Assembly: GCA_026315105.1 (NCBI GenBank)
Contig: CM048746.1
Span: 146,364,730 to 146,428,729, forward strand
Source of the DNA: Locusta migratoria
Taxonomy: Eukaryota; Arthropoda; Insecta; Orthoptera; Acrididae
Reading direction: 5' to 3'
Length of the DNA: 64,000 bases
Position numbers and translations under genes: made by a program. Below, one piece after another: positions 34,446 through 45,200 of the stretch. Every line of letters begins with the position of its first letter. Position 1 is the first letter of the stretch. The notes beneath the pieces were generated by a model that worked only from the letters and a program-made list of their open reading frames with translations, had not been told where the DNA came from and did no database searches.

Positions 34446-35058
34446 TATTGCTGATCAGTGTGGTTTAATAGAAGACATACAGAAGATCCATCGGAGAGCA
34501 GCTTGCTTCGTTACGGGCTCATTGAGCAGGCGCAGAAGCGTCACAGATAATGATTAGGAAACACCAGTTGCAGACCCTGCAAACTGCATCGTGGTATGTC
34601 TTCTGTCAAAGTTCGGAGAGCGTACGTTTCATCATGAGTCAAATGAAGTATGGCCACTTACTGCGTGTATGTCGCGAAGCGACCGCAGGGATGAGATCAG
34701 GAAGTTTAGTTCCCACACTGAGTCGTACAGGCAAAAAAAAAAATTTTTTTTTTTCGCAAACCGAGGACGATGAAGTTATAATGGTACGCAAAGTACCAAA
34801 TGTTCAAATGTTTGTAGAGCTTATGGGACTCGACTACGGGGCCATCAGTCCCTAAACTTACAAACTACTTATGAACTAGCTAAGACTACAGACGGCACAA
34901 ATATCGATGCCCGAGGGGGTATTCGAACCCCCGACCGTAGTGGCCGTGCAGACCGTGACTGAAGCGCCTCAGTCCCCTCGGCCACCGCGGCCGGCACGCA
35001 AAGTACCCACCACCACATACCGTGAGGTGTAGATGTAGACGCAGGTGCATGTAGATGT
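34446..35058 (+). mobile_element. LINE 3' end (Jockey/R1-like), split by a SINE-A
   Basis: Coding remnants of the RT C-terminus (IHRRAACFVTGSLSRRRS-type, about 34480-34540) are followed by the family's tail with ACGCAAAGTACC and a TAGATGTAGACGCAGGTGCA end. The SINE-A (34798-34995) interrupts it. Confidence 0.75.
34798..34995 (-). mobile_element. SINE-A copy inside a LINE tail
   Basis: Perfect 12-bp duplication ACGCAAAGTACC at 34786-34797 and 34996-35007. Confidence 0.93.
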
Positions 35059-35794
35059 GAAGAACGTTAATTTTTGGGATTTTTATTATGTACCTATAAA
35101 CAGTACATGGTTTCAAATAGACTTGATAACACTTTTCAAGCTGCTTCACAAGCTTAGAAATCTTATCCGCCAGCCTCTGCCGCCTATGTGTTTGCCGTAC
35201 CCACTGACACTCTTCTAGCTGAAAGGATACACATTGCGAAAACTGTCTGGCAGTGCCGATAGCTAACATACCGCTAAGAGCAACTTAGAGTCCTCGCTGG
35301 CAAAGCGACAGTGAAGATTCTCGCTAGAGATCTCATAAGGTTTCGATTTCGCCACTAGGAGCGAAATACTTGCTTCTTTGTGCACTCTGCAGTATATCTA
35401 AGTGCTTCTTATGACCGCACACTTGAGACAAGTTTCTGTTCCTGTCTTATGAGCGAGCAGAAACCTTGACTTGTGTTCGAAGTTATACTGAAGTAGTTTC
35501 GGGTCCTGTAGTTTGCGGGACGGTATATTACGTCCTCTCCGAGTAGTCAGAATTTGCAGCTTCGCAGCATAGTTTGTCTGCACAACGACCGACGGAATCC
35601 AGGAGTTCGACGCCGCGGTATTACTCCTGACAGAGCTGTATTCGGTGTTACACACACCACGACTCAGCACTATTAATGTGTTGAGTTCCGTTTGCTTAGT
35701 GTCTGAACTCTTTACTGGCAGTGACAGTCGGGGAGAAAGTCTTGTCTTTTTTGGTGCTAGTAAGTATCTACCAGCGTAGTGTGCCCGGGGACTG
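35059..35794. other. no recognisable gene
   Basis: May include the rest of the LTR-related sequence that follows, but no boundary is clear. Confidence 0.45.
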
Positions 35795-36013
35795 ACTGCC
35801 TCTCGGGCAGAGTGCTCTGCTATTTGTTCACAGACAGAATGTACCTGAATTTACAAGAACAGTTAGCATACGAAACATGTAGAAATTACAAGTGAACATA
35901 AGAAACGTACAGAACATTCTGGAAACGATAAATACAAAGAAATAAATTTTTGCCTCAGCCGGTCTGTCTATCAATTGCGCCACGCCAGCAGTCATATAAC
36001 TTGTGGTCTTGCA
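35795..36013 (-). repeat. LTR fragment related to 1971-2327
   Basis: ACTGACTGCCTCTCGGGCAG and the following 220 bp align with 2068-2327, ending at the same TGC terminus (36013 on the minus strand). The other part of the LTR is not recognisable here. Confidence 0.75.
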
Positions 36014-36400
36014 GAAATAATTAATAATGTGCATTGATTTATAATGTAATTACTGGTATTGATTTGATTCTGGATAATCTGAAAGCAGAAATAGGTAGGA
36101 AGAGTGGCATTATTAATGTAGGCTAGGGCACTGAAAAAACTGGTTGATGCTGGTCGGCAAATTTTAATATTAATAATTTTTGTATGTAGTAACTTACTTT
36201 TCTTGATTGGAAACGGAAATGCAGACAAGTCAGTGAGGGAGGCCGGCAAGCGGTGAGGGGAGACGTAACTGTACCTCGATGGCGTGTTGACCAGGTGGTG
36301 TGAAGTCACAGGTTACTGATCGGCCGATGCTGCTTCACGCCGAAACTCGCGGGCGACACTACGATTGGGAGTTGATTTCAACTGCCAAACGGTCGAAACG

Positions 36401-36433
36401 TTCTAGAACTTTCTAGAACCCTCTAGAAGCTTC
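36401..36433. promoter_or_regulatory. heat-shock-element-like array
   Basis: TTCTAGAACTTTCTAGAA gives four perfect alternating TTC/GAA units at 5-bp spacing (36401, 36406, 36411, 36416); after one degenerate unit (CTC at 36421) GAA and TTC continue in phase at 36426 and 36431. This is the known binding pattern of heat shock factor trimers. No gene or TE promoter next to it has been identified. Confidence 0.6.
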
Positions 36434-37434
36434 TTTTTCGTGAGAAAGATGTTTGGAAGGAAGTAAAGGTGGGCGAAAGAGATTTGGAGCTATAGTTGTG
36501 ATTGGCTCTTGATAAAACGGGCTGGATAGACTTGTGGCTTGTGAAAAGTAAATCGAGGATTCGGCTAGCTGCGCTCGTGGTGCGAGGACGCAGGTGGGCA
36601 GTTGCTGGCAAAGCGTTCAGTGACTTAGCTCACAATTAGTTGCAAGTGAGGATTGCATTGCTTGAAGAATTCATAATTGTTTCCCTGTGAGCAGAGGAAC
36701 AAAATTATTACTTCAGTGTATTGTATTTGCATTTCGAAGTACTCATTTACAAGCTAGCTTCTCTTCTGTTTCTGGCCAGTGAGACAAGCAGTTTGCGAGA
36801 ACCTCTTGTTCGACTTTGATACTTTGTTGACTTAAACTTTTTTTACGATGTAGTTCGTTTACCGTGAAGCCATCGTCACACAGCTTCAGTTTCACATCAA
36901 ACCGATCCATCCACGGTGGCCAGCCGCTGTTCGTCTTATCAGAACAGTACTGGGAATTGGAGATATACGCACATTCCATTTGTTATAGCACAGTTAAAGA
37001 TGAATGTACCTTCCACTAGTTAGCTATGGTCTTGAGCTTCTGGTTGTATTCTCTATCGAGTTGGATTGCGATTTTTAATTTATTTCAAAACAATTAAGAC
37101 ATCCTCAGTATCAACCATTTTTCATAATAGGTAAAGGTTGTGCCATCCTTGTTAGAGATTCGTTACCTTTGTATCATAATTCATTCCTGAATTCGTGCAC
37201 AGTTCTTTATGTAATTAAATTACTATATTGAACATTGAATTCTCCGATTTCTTATTTATTAGGATTAGGAATCCCAGCTATCCATAGTGATAAGAAATTG
37301 TCTAAGATTGAAACCAAGTGTTTTTGTATTGATAATTGCTTAATTAAAAGGAGTGATTCATATTTATTTTCGTCATGAAGGCTGGTGAAACACACGCCAA
37401 TTACCGATAGTGCCGTACATTCAATCTCACTAGA
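36434..37434. other. no recognisable gene
   Basis: A 78-codon minus frame (36743-36979) shows no recognised domain. The rest is AT-rich. Confidence 0.5.
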
Positions 37435-38340
37435 TGAGGTACTAACATTACAGGTGTACTAAATTCTTCAAGTACTGAATACAACTAATTCCTGTCCTTC
37501 TTAGGCAAATGCCACAACTCTTCTTTTAAATTCTGTTTTAAGCGGTTTGTGACATTCACACTATTTACATATATATTTCTGCTTCTTCTTGTTTCTTCGT
37601 TTCCCTTTGTCTTCCCATTCCGCAATTTGATTTGCAGGTAACTGCTGTATACTTGTTGAAAGTGTCGCCCTTCGGTATTTTTTCATCTGATCTTCTAAAA
37701 TTATCAACACTAAGTGGCAAAAATATTTCTTCAGTCATTCAACCGGTTGACATATACGTCTTTCCACGTGTACTTGTAAATCATCAAGCAACTTATTTCT
37801 GGGTATCGGATCAATCCGAATTACTGAGTTAGTTGGGAAGCCAGAGAATTCTTGCCATTCACTGTGTATAGCTTTGCAGTTAGTTGCCTTTAACACTGAA
37901 GTGCGCCGGTCTTCTGATATTGGTAGGATGGATCCTTTCCTGCCCTTCTCAGCCGCCTGTACTGTACTGTCGCAGCCAAATAGCAATTCTTGGTCACCTA
38001 TTAGAACAGTAAGCGAACCAAAGTCAACTGCACCACAAACACAGCGCAGGAAATCACTCCCCAGGAGCACGTCAAAATCCGGATTTTCCCGTGATAGCAC
38101 CTCTACTGAAAGTGAAAATACTTCTTTACCAATTTGTAATTTCCCGCAAGCCTACTGGGCATATTATTTAATTTCCCAACCCATTCAGACTACAGCGTGG
38201 CTGCCGCAAGGCACGCCAGTCGTTAAGCCGGGCGAATAATAAACTCACCTGTGCTCCGGTACCGAAAATTAGTTTTACTTTTTTCGCATCTAATTTTCCA
38301 ATCAACATCACATTGCCCACTTTTTTTAATCCATCGTGCT
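37435..38340 (-). pseudogene. pol: Ty3/Gypsy-type protease and pol linker, degenerate
   Basis: Near 38265 the frame reads KLIFGTGAQVSLL, the retropepsin active site with the expected Asp (DTG) replaced by Gly. About 38069 down it continues with FDVLLGSDFL, the second retropepsin signature. Downstream, near 37470-37530, a LWHLPKKDRN segment followed by a stop and LYSVLEEFSTPV resembles the linker preceding RT in Ty3/Gypsy Pol. RT itself is not recognisable. The gag of the same element lies upstream at 41930-38751, split by two hAT-type insertions. With the catalytic Asp gone and several stops, this is a fossil. The copy differs from the element at 1-2327. Confidence 0.72.
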
Positions 38341-38482
38341 TCACAGGCTTAGTTTGCGTTAATTGGAGCTCGTGGCGGTGTCTACAACGGCTCTATATGC
38401 GTTTCTTGAATATCTGCCTTTCTTATTTCCTTGGCGGCCACCTCTACTACTATGCAAATTCGGATTTTGCTGGTGCGTAGCC

Positions 38483-38750
38483 CAGTGGCGTACTGAGGGG
38501 GAGGGGAGGGGGCGGAACGCCCCGGCCTCTCGTCTTGAGGGGCCTCCAAATACCTCAAAAGCACGTGTTTTTGTTTTCAGACCTTCAAATCTCGAAACTC
38601 GAAAGCTATTTTTTCTTTTTTTTACTGTCCTGTGGGCCTCCAAATAATAAATACATGTATTTCCAAGTGGCCGTGGGGCGGGGGGGGGGGGGGGGTGCTC
38701 ATTTTGTGTTGCCGCCGCCCCGGGCCTCCGACAGCCTTAGTCCGCCACTG
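38483..38750. mobile_element. short hAT-like MITE (268 bp)
   Basis: Ends CAGTGGCGTACT and, inward from the right, CAGTGGCGGACT. Flanking 8-mers GCGTAGCC and CCCTAGCC match at six positions. It contains a G-run and two GGGCCTCCAAATA copies. It sits between the gag end and the protease region of the broken Gypsy-type element. Confidence 0.72.
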
Positions 38751-38827
38751 CCCTAGCCTAGGGCATGCCTGTGGCGTAAATTATGACCGATTTCTTGGCG
38801 ATGCGCGCAACACGGCGCTCGGCATTC
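38751..38827 (-). pseudogene. gag: gag nucleocapsid segment, second part
   Basis: Continues the gag frame from 40761 across the hAT insertion. It completes the first CCHC knuckle and carries a second in which two of the three Cys are now Arg (pattern C-x2-R-x4-H-x4-R). Both knuckles once bound element RNA. Confidence 0.65.
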
Positions 38828-38923
38828 ATGTGCATCAGTGGCGGATCCAGAACTTTTTTCTGGAGGGGGCACAAGGCTGAGGAGAGTGAACATGTCCTAA
38901 AGGTCTTTGTGAGACTACTTTTA

Positions 38924-38924
<1 letters not shown>

Positions 38925-38966
<42 letters not shown>
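38925..38966. repeat. (AC)n microsatellite
   Basis: About 21 AC units, abutting the Helitron start. Confidence 0.95.
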
Positions 38967-38967
<1 letters not shown>

Positions 38968-40020
38968 CTAATATATAAATCAGAGTGTCCGTATATTTGT
39001 ACGTGTTGCATACAAATCTACAGTTTTGTTCCAATCTTTATGAAATTTTGTACACGTAAGCTTCAATTCACGAGGACGGTCGCCGTAAGTGTAAGAATCA
39101 CATACGATATATATTTCAGAAGATATGACGTCATAAACAATGAGATGCGCGAAAAACTGCTGCATTTTGCGACAATGTTGCTCATTTTCTCCTAAAACAT
39201 TGGACCGATTTCAACCAAATTCCTTACTGTGAGGTAACAATTGCTGCATGGTGAAGACTCACTTACGGCACATGGTTCAAAAGATATTACATCATAAGCA
39301 ACAGAAATCGCAAAAAATGTCATATAATGCGGCGAGACTTTCGAAATACACTGTATGAGAATGACAGTACTTAGCGACTTGCAACAAACTTTAAACATAA
39401 TTTCAAACCTTTATTAAATTTTTTCTCGCTGGCAACCATACTAAATGATGAAAGGAAAAAAGTTTCTCGTTTACTACTTTTCCATTGTTTATGGAGTAAA
39501 ACTAAGGCATTCGGTATGTCGTTACAATTTATAATTTATACACTACAAATTGTAGCTGCAGGAAATTTTACAGACAGTATACACACATATAGTTGAATGT
39601 ACCTTCTAATGTGTATCACAGTACGACACGTATTTCAAGAGATATGAGCACATAAACAGTAACGTAACGCTGTTCGTGGACTAAAACTACGGCTTTCGGT
39701 ATGACGTTACAATTTATAATTTCTACATTATGAATTGTAGTCGTAGGAAATTTTACAGACAGTATACACTCATGTAGTTGCGTATACCTTCTAAATTGTA
39801 TCGCAGTACGACACGTAGTTTATGTGATATGACCACATAAACAGTAACGTTCATGGAAAACCGCACCATCAGGAACAAACTTTTAATCAATTACTTCTTT
39901 TCTACTAATTGAATTCCCAAGAGATTTTACAGGCATACAGCCATTATACAAATTAATATCCACCTGAAAAATGGCAGGAATAAATAAATAAATACCCGGG
40001 CAACGCCGGGTTTTCAGCTA

Positions 40021-40021
<1 letters not shown>
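38967..40021 (+). mobile_element. non-autonomous Helitron (1055 bp)
   Basis: Begins TCTAATATATAAATC after an A and ends with a hairpin CCCGGGCAACGCCGGG (39995-40010), seven bases, then CTAG before a T: 5'-TC, 3' hairpin plus CTRR, inserted between A and T, the diagnostic layout. There is no Rep/helicase coding sequence. Two imperfect direct copies of about 184 bp lie at 39495-39680 and 39681-39862. Confidence 0.85.

Positions 40022-40069
<48 letters not shown>
40022..40069. repeat. (TA)n microsatellite
   Basis: About 24 units directly after the Helitron terminus. Confidence 0.95.
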
Positions 40070-40072
<3 letters not shown>

Positions 40073-40559
40073 ATCCTTTGTATGCTATTGAAATTTCTAA
40101 TTTGCTCCAATAATTGGAATCAAAACTTGTAGCTTCAAACAAACTGTTTATAATGGGTGGCAGTACTATCTATTAGTGTCTAGGAAAAGAATCCAAAGGC
40201 ATAAACCGTTTATGGAAAACACCTGAATGCGCCAGCCTGAACGCAGCCCTGTAAATTCACAGTTGTTTCACATAGTTAAATACTTTATTTACGTGTTTGT
40301 AAAACATATACAATAGCTCATTTGTCTCCCAAGCAATCACGAAACAATAAAGACCTTTTATTTATTTTTGGCGTAAATTACTGACAAAAAAGAGCAAGAA
40401 GAAAGTAACTGGAAGTATAACAGAAGAAGTCAAATTACGTTACGTTAATTACAGGGATATTACATTTTTAAACTCACAGTTACATACAGCCCGTAAGTAA
40501 AAGATAATTATTCTAATGCTGAGCTTCTTTCCCTGCCGTCCTTCCTCACCGTCTCTCTG

Positions 40560-40609
<50 letters not shown>

Positions 40610-40702
40610 CTGTCTCACTCTCTTCCTTCTCTCTCTCTCTCTCACACACACTGTCTTCCTTCTCTTTCTCTCTCTCTCTCTCACTCTCTCTTCCCCTCTC
40701 TC
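40560..40702. repeat. (CT)n microsatellite, partly degenerate
   Basis: Perfect CT units 40560-40605, then degraded CT/CTT; the long Ser/Leu or Arg/Glu frames over it are artefacts. Confidence 0.95.
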
Positions 40703-40760
40703 TTTCATTTTTTATCGGGCACGTGCCTCCCTCCTCCCTGAACCCGCCCTTGATGTGCAT

Positions 40761-41930
40761 GGTGTCCGGAGTGTTGACATAGACTTCATTGATTACCTAT
40801 TAGAAAAACCGTGACGCGCATAATTTGCAAGGCTTGCAGCAGTTACAAACTAGTTCGCTTCCTCCCTTTATAGAGTAAACCGTATCGTTGCTTGTAACAT
40901 ATCTGGCGACACGAACTTTATTTCGCTTCCTATTCTAGGATCAATCCTCTTCACAAATACATCAGTTACACAAGCCACGCCTTCAAGCAGTAAGATATTG
41001 TTGTCTTCTTTTAGTACTTATGTTCGGCAAGAGACAGCAAGGATTCCGTCGGCAAATGATTCGAAGTCCTAAGCAGGTTTTTTCTTAATCGTGTATAACG
41101 TATCCCGATAAAAACTAACTTTTTTTTATCTGCGATACGTTCTAACAACCCGCGCGCAAGCGCCTCGAAGGAAGCATTTCTAAGTGAATCTACTGACTTA
41201 TGACTTAGCTACGTCCTCCAGCTTTATGCGAGTCATCAGGAGTAAAAATTCCACCGTCCACGTGCAGAACTGTCCCACATCTTTAATTACTTCAAGAAAT
41301 GTTTTTATCTTCACGTTTTCCCGTAAATGCAGGTATAAAAGGTATTATATTAAAACTACTACTTAATTGTGGGTGTGGGGGGTGGTGGCGATGCATACCG
41401 CTTTTGGAGCGCAAGGTGTTAGATTCTGTCTGCTCTCTGTATTTGTGACGCTTTTTTGGGCGTCCCAGACAGGGAAGTCAGTCTGGATGGCTGCTGTCTT
41501 CCTTTGTGGTACATAGGCAGGGGGTGGCAGCTCCGGCTCTATCTGCTCTTCCGCGTTCCTTTATCAAAGGGGTGTCGTTTCCTGTACGACTTGCACTTCT
41601 GCATCAAGTTTGACATGGGATGCTCTTAATTGATGGAGCTCGGTCTCTACATGTGAATTTCGTAAATTTAAGCGAAGTACCTACTCTTGCATGGTAGTAA
41701 AGGGGTCCAATGGACTATTATTACCTTTGCCTTGGCAGTCTGTTGCCTCTTAGAAGGCATTCTTACGACAGGAATGACAGTGACTCGTGAATAACTGTAA
41801 ACGCCTGCTGCTAGAGGGTTAGTCTGCATTTTCTCGTCCCCACAAGAGTCTGCTACCACTGCAACTGCCTGATTCAAAGTTTCATTCAGTTGTTGATTTT
41901 CTAACTTGAGCGCAACATTTTTTTGCTGGA
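40761..41930 (-). pseudogene. gag: Ty3/Gypsy-like gag, first part, degenerate
   Basis: From about 41900 downward the minus frames carry a Pro/Glu-rich N-terminal region (41640-41440), then FLEVIKDVGQFCTWTVEFLL and LMTRIKLEDVA (about 41300-41210), typical of the capsid-like domain in insect retrotransposon Gags, then RGLLERIADKKK and ILLLEGVACVTDVFVKRID (about 41145-40920). A TGA sits where the first knuckle Cys is expected (near 40781). The hAT element at 38836-40752 is inserted a few codons later, inside the knuckle. Gag would form the particle; frame breaks show it is dead. Assignment is by motif resemblance and position before a protease. Confidence 0.65.
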
Positions 41931-42135
41931 CTGATCTATTTGTCCCATAGTTACCTCATTTACCGTAATTTACTAGAAATAATACTCGCTACAGTGAAAG
42001 TTTCTTGGCTACATGTATCATATTTTTCTGAGCTCTAGTTCTAACCATTCTTAGCACGAACCTACATTCTGAAATTGGGACTCATCGCTCAAGAATAAAG
42101 TAACTAAATGTTCAACATAGTGCCACACTTCAATT

Positions 42136-42724
42136 GTTGTTGTTGTTGTTGTGGTCTTCAGTCCGCAGACTGGTTTGATGCAGCTCTCCATGCTACCCTG
42201 TTCTGTGCAAGTCTTTTCATCTTAGAATACGTTTGGCAACCTACGTCCTTTTGAATCTGCTTACTATAGTCGTCCCTCGGTCTCCCTCTACGATTTTGAC
42301 CCCACACACTTCCTTCTAATGCTAAGTTGACAATTCCTTAATGTCTCAGAATGTGTCCAACCAATCTATCTCTTCTCTTAGTCAGTATATGCCAGAAACT
42401 CCTTTTCTCCCCGATTCGGTTAAGCACCTCCTCATTAGTTACGTGATCTACCCATCTAATTTTCATCATTCGTCTGTAGCACCACATTTCAAGACAGTAG
42501 AGCTGCATGTCCTCGGGAGAAGTAACTACTGTAGTTTCCCCTTGCTTTCAGCCGTTCGCAGTAACTGCATGGCAAAGCCATGTTAGCTGATGTTACAAGG
42601 CCAGCTCAGTCAATCATCCAGACTGTTGCCCCTGTAACTACTGAAAGGCTGCTGCTCCTCTTCAGGAACCACTCGTTTGCCTGGCCTCTCCACAGATACC
42701 CCTTCACTGTGGTTGCACCTATGC
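42136..42724 (-). mobile_element. LINE copy with 23-bp target duplication (RTE/CFDP2-like)
   Basis: A 5'-truncated LINE: 3' end (ACAACAACAACA in element orientation, 42136-42150), the AAGTCTTTTCATCTTA block and the RT C-terminus, where minus frames read MMKIRWVDHVTNEEVLNRIGE at about 42480-42420. Perfect duplication CAACATAGTGCCACACTTC plus AATT at 42113-42135 and 42725-42747. A short interior stretch seems missing near 42535. Confidence 0.92.
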
Positions 42725-42747
42725 CAACATAGTGCCACACTTCAATT

Positions 42748-43043
42748 AAACAACACAAAATTAATACTACCAAGAAAACACATTTGTTATTTCAATTAAA
42801 AGAAATGTTTCAGGCCTCATTTCGTGATTATTGGATTTCTATTTATTTATTTACTTATTTTAATTTTTTCCCTTCCACTGAAAGCGTCTGGGTGGCATAA
42901 AATAATAAGTTTAACACTCATGGTCGACGTCTTCAAGATTCGTGTCGTGACGGCAGCATGGAAATACACCCAGCAGGTGATGCGCAGTCTACATGGTACA
43001 GAAGCAGGAGCCGAACCCACGGTCCGACAGACGGCCAATAGGC
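42748..43043. other. no recognisable gene
   Basis: No supported feature. Confidence 0.5.
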
Positions 43044-43260
43044 TGCTGCGGTGGAGTAGCCGAGCGCTCTAATACGCCTCGCTGCGTAGTGCGCGGTTGC
43101 TTGCCGTCCGAGGTCCTCCCTGGGACATGGGTGTGTTTGTTGTCCTTAGGTTAGTTTACCTTAGTTTAAGTAGTTCGTAAGCTACGGACTGATGAGCACA
43201 CAATTTGGTTCGATAGATTTACAAACATTTGAACGTTGTTTTTTTTTTTTTGTTTTTTTT
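43044..43260 (+). mobile_element. SINE-B copy with T-rich tail
   Basis: Head GCTGCGGTGGAGTAGCCGAG, tail to about 43237, then a T-run. The box B region has a 4-base loss. No clear duplication. Confidence 0.85.
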
Positions 43261-43823
43261 ATCAGTAGGCAGGCAGGCAGCCACTGTCCAGGTGGTGACG
43301 TAGCCGCGTCAGCAAAGCGCGCGCACCAGCTGCGCCTCCTGGTTTGTGTTGTAGCACAGAGTAACATATACAGAGAAGAAACCCCCCCTAAACCTCTGTC
43401 CTACACTCCTCTCGTAGTTCCATAAGATGCCAGCAGATTTCAGGCAGTTCCCCAGCTTAGTTCTGGAAAACTACACTAGAGGCGCTTCTGAGGCTGCTTC
43501 TCGTACATCAGAGGGTAGCATGGAGGGGAGGCTGAGGGGAGAGCTCGCGCCACCTTCCACGTGGCCATGGCTGCGTCTGGCGTGCCGGCGTTTGAGGCGA
43601 AGTGGTGGTGGTGGCAGCCGCTATCTGCTGACTTCTATGGCCAGTTTTAAAGGGCTGCTTCTGACCGCAGCGCCATCATAAGACATCTTACAGAACTGCT
43701 TCAGCACTCCCCACCCTACACCCCTGAGCGTGTGACCTGGCCCTTACGGAGGTTTCCCATCTGTATACATTTGTCGTAGTAGCTGGCCAATTTGACCTGC
43801 AGCAGTGCGTTAACAAGCCACAC
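43261..43823. other. GC-rich, no recognisable gene
   Basis: 43270-43700 is GC-rich with an 85-codon plus frame (43427-43681) lacking any known domain; composition explains it. Confidence 0.4.
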
Positions 43824-43930
43824 CAGGGTTGCCAAATTAGCGGAATTTACGCTAAATTTGACGGATTTTATACACAGTCAGCGGGTTAAAATTATCATTT
43901 AGCGGTCAACGGAATTTTTAACGGATTTGT

Positions 43931-44126
43931 TAAAAAAAATGTTCAAATGTTTGTTAAGCTTATGGGACTTAACTACGGGGTCATCAAACTTACAAACTTA
44001 CAAACTACTTATCAACTACCTTATACTAAGGACGGCACAAATATCTATGCCCGAGGGGGATTCGAACCCCCGACCGTAGTGGCCGTGCAGACCGTGACTG
44101 GAGCGCCTCAGCCTCCTCGGCCACTG
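43931..44126 (-). mobile_element. SINE-A copy inside the hAT relic
   Basis: Perfect 11-bp duplication AACGGATTTGT at 43920-43930 and 44127-44137. Confidence 0.92.
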
Positions 44127-44610
44127 AACGGATTTGTGTATTTTTGTCTGCAGCAATATTTTTTTCTTTAATTCATTGTTTCTATTATACTTACTATCAT
44201 TCATGTACTTATTGCATACACATGAAGTTTAATAATGGATTTCGATATAGTGATACAGTATACTTATGTCATGAAGTCGCAGTCTTACTGTAATACTGTA
44301 AAATATGAAAACTTCCAACAGAATTTCATTTGAGGCTGAGAATGTCATAAGATGTGAACATTTACTCGTTTCCCTTGCTTCTGAGCTGCAATGCCTCTTG
44401 CCCCACTATGTAAAAGTGCTGAAAGACGTATCTTAATTGCTCCAAGAGAATGCTTTCTAGTGCTGAAAGAACCAATGGTATCCCTGGCTAAGGAAATGGG
44501 CTTGTCACCAAAATTGATTTTCAGTAGTTACAGCTCACTAGTGTCCAATGGAAAAAAATAAACAATACTGCAGCTTTCTGGAATGAAATTACATCATACC
44601 GAGAGCCAGC

Positions 44611-44900
44611 GGCTTAAATCCTTTACAAGAACTTTCAGATTTGGCTCTTATGCTTTTGGTTCTACCATGGTCCAATGCAGAGGTGGAAAGGGCCTTTAGC
44701 CAACTAAATTTGTTGAAAACGTCCCTCTGCGACAAACTAACTACTACTCTGGCCAACGTCATTATTACAATAAGAGCTGGTCTTGTCCACTTGGCAAGTG
44801 CTGTCACGATTACGAGCTGCCGAAGAATGTTCTGCAAGAAATCGGCACTGATATTTCTACATCCGACTCCAGTACTTCAGGATCTGCAGCAGGAGGCACG
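44611..44900 (+). pseudogene. hAT transposase dimerisation domain
   Basis: The frame from about 44620 reads ELSDLALMLLVLPWSNAEVE, followed by RAFSQLNLLKT, the hATC signature (S-N-A-x-x-E-R-x-F-S), then LANVIITIRAGL. A single-base shift near 44794 moves the continuation (GKCCHDYELP-like) into another frame. Catalytic core and BED finger are missing or unrecognisable upstream. It lies in the relic bounded by 43824 and 45200. It belongs to a different hAT lineage from 7871-8221, given the different signature and end sequences. Confidence 0.85.
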
Positions 44901-45200
44901 TAAGCCACCATACTGCAGGACGAGGAGGAAAATGAAATATTGTAGCTTGAACTACATTAATGTGGTGAGTGGAATCGAAACTTAGTAAACTTCGCTTTAG
45001 AAATAGTAGTAGTATTAGTAATAATAGTCGTAGTAACAGTAGTAATATCCAATGGCGCAGAAAAAAATTTCTTTCCATGTTATCAGAGCATTGAAATTTC
45101 AGTTTTACGGTGGAAAATAAGAATAGTAAGCATTCCACGGATTTTGGCGGAATTTTAACTCCAGTTTAGCGGAATAAATTTTTCTGAGTATGCAACGCTG

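Larger units (their letters stand above)
38836..40752. mobile_element. hAT element carrying a Helitron (1917 bp)
   Basis: Ends CAGTGGCGGATCCAGA and, inward from the right, CAAGGGCGGGTTCAGG; perfect 8-bp duplication ATGTGCAT at 38828-38835 and 40753-40760. Its interior holds (AC)n, a Helitron, (AT)n and (CT)n tracts; no transposase was found. Confidence 0.9.
43824..45200 (+). mobile_element. hAT element relic with transposase C-terminus
   Basis: Left end CAGGGTTGCCAAATTAGCGG and inward from the right CAGCGTTGCATACTCAG share CAGNGTTGC; subterminal AGCGGAAT/ATTCCGCT motifs recur. No matching 8-bp duplication survives, so the limits are approximate. A SINE-A is inserted at 43931. Confidence 0.7.

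Noticed and set aside
40449..40782. ORFs rich in Arg/Glu or Ser/Leu
   Set aside because: Artefacts of a (CT)n microsatellite.
43427..43681. 84-codon plus-strand ORF with Gly run
   Set aside because: GC-rich low-complexity sequence with no recognised domain.
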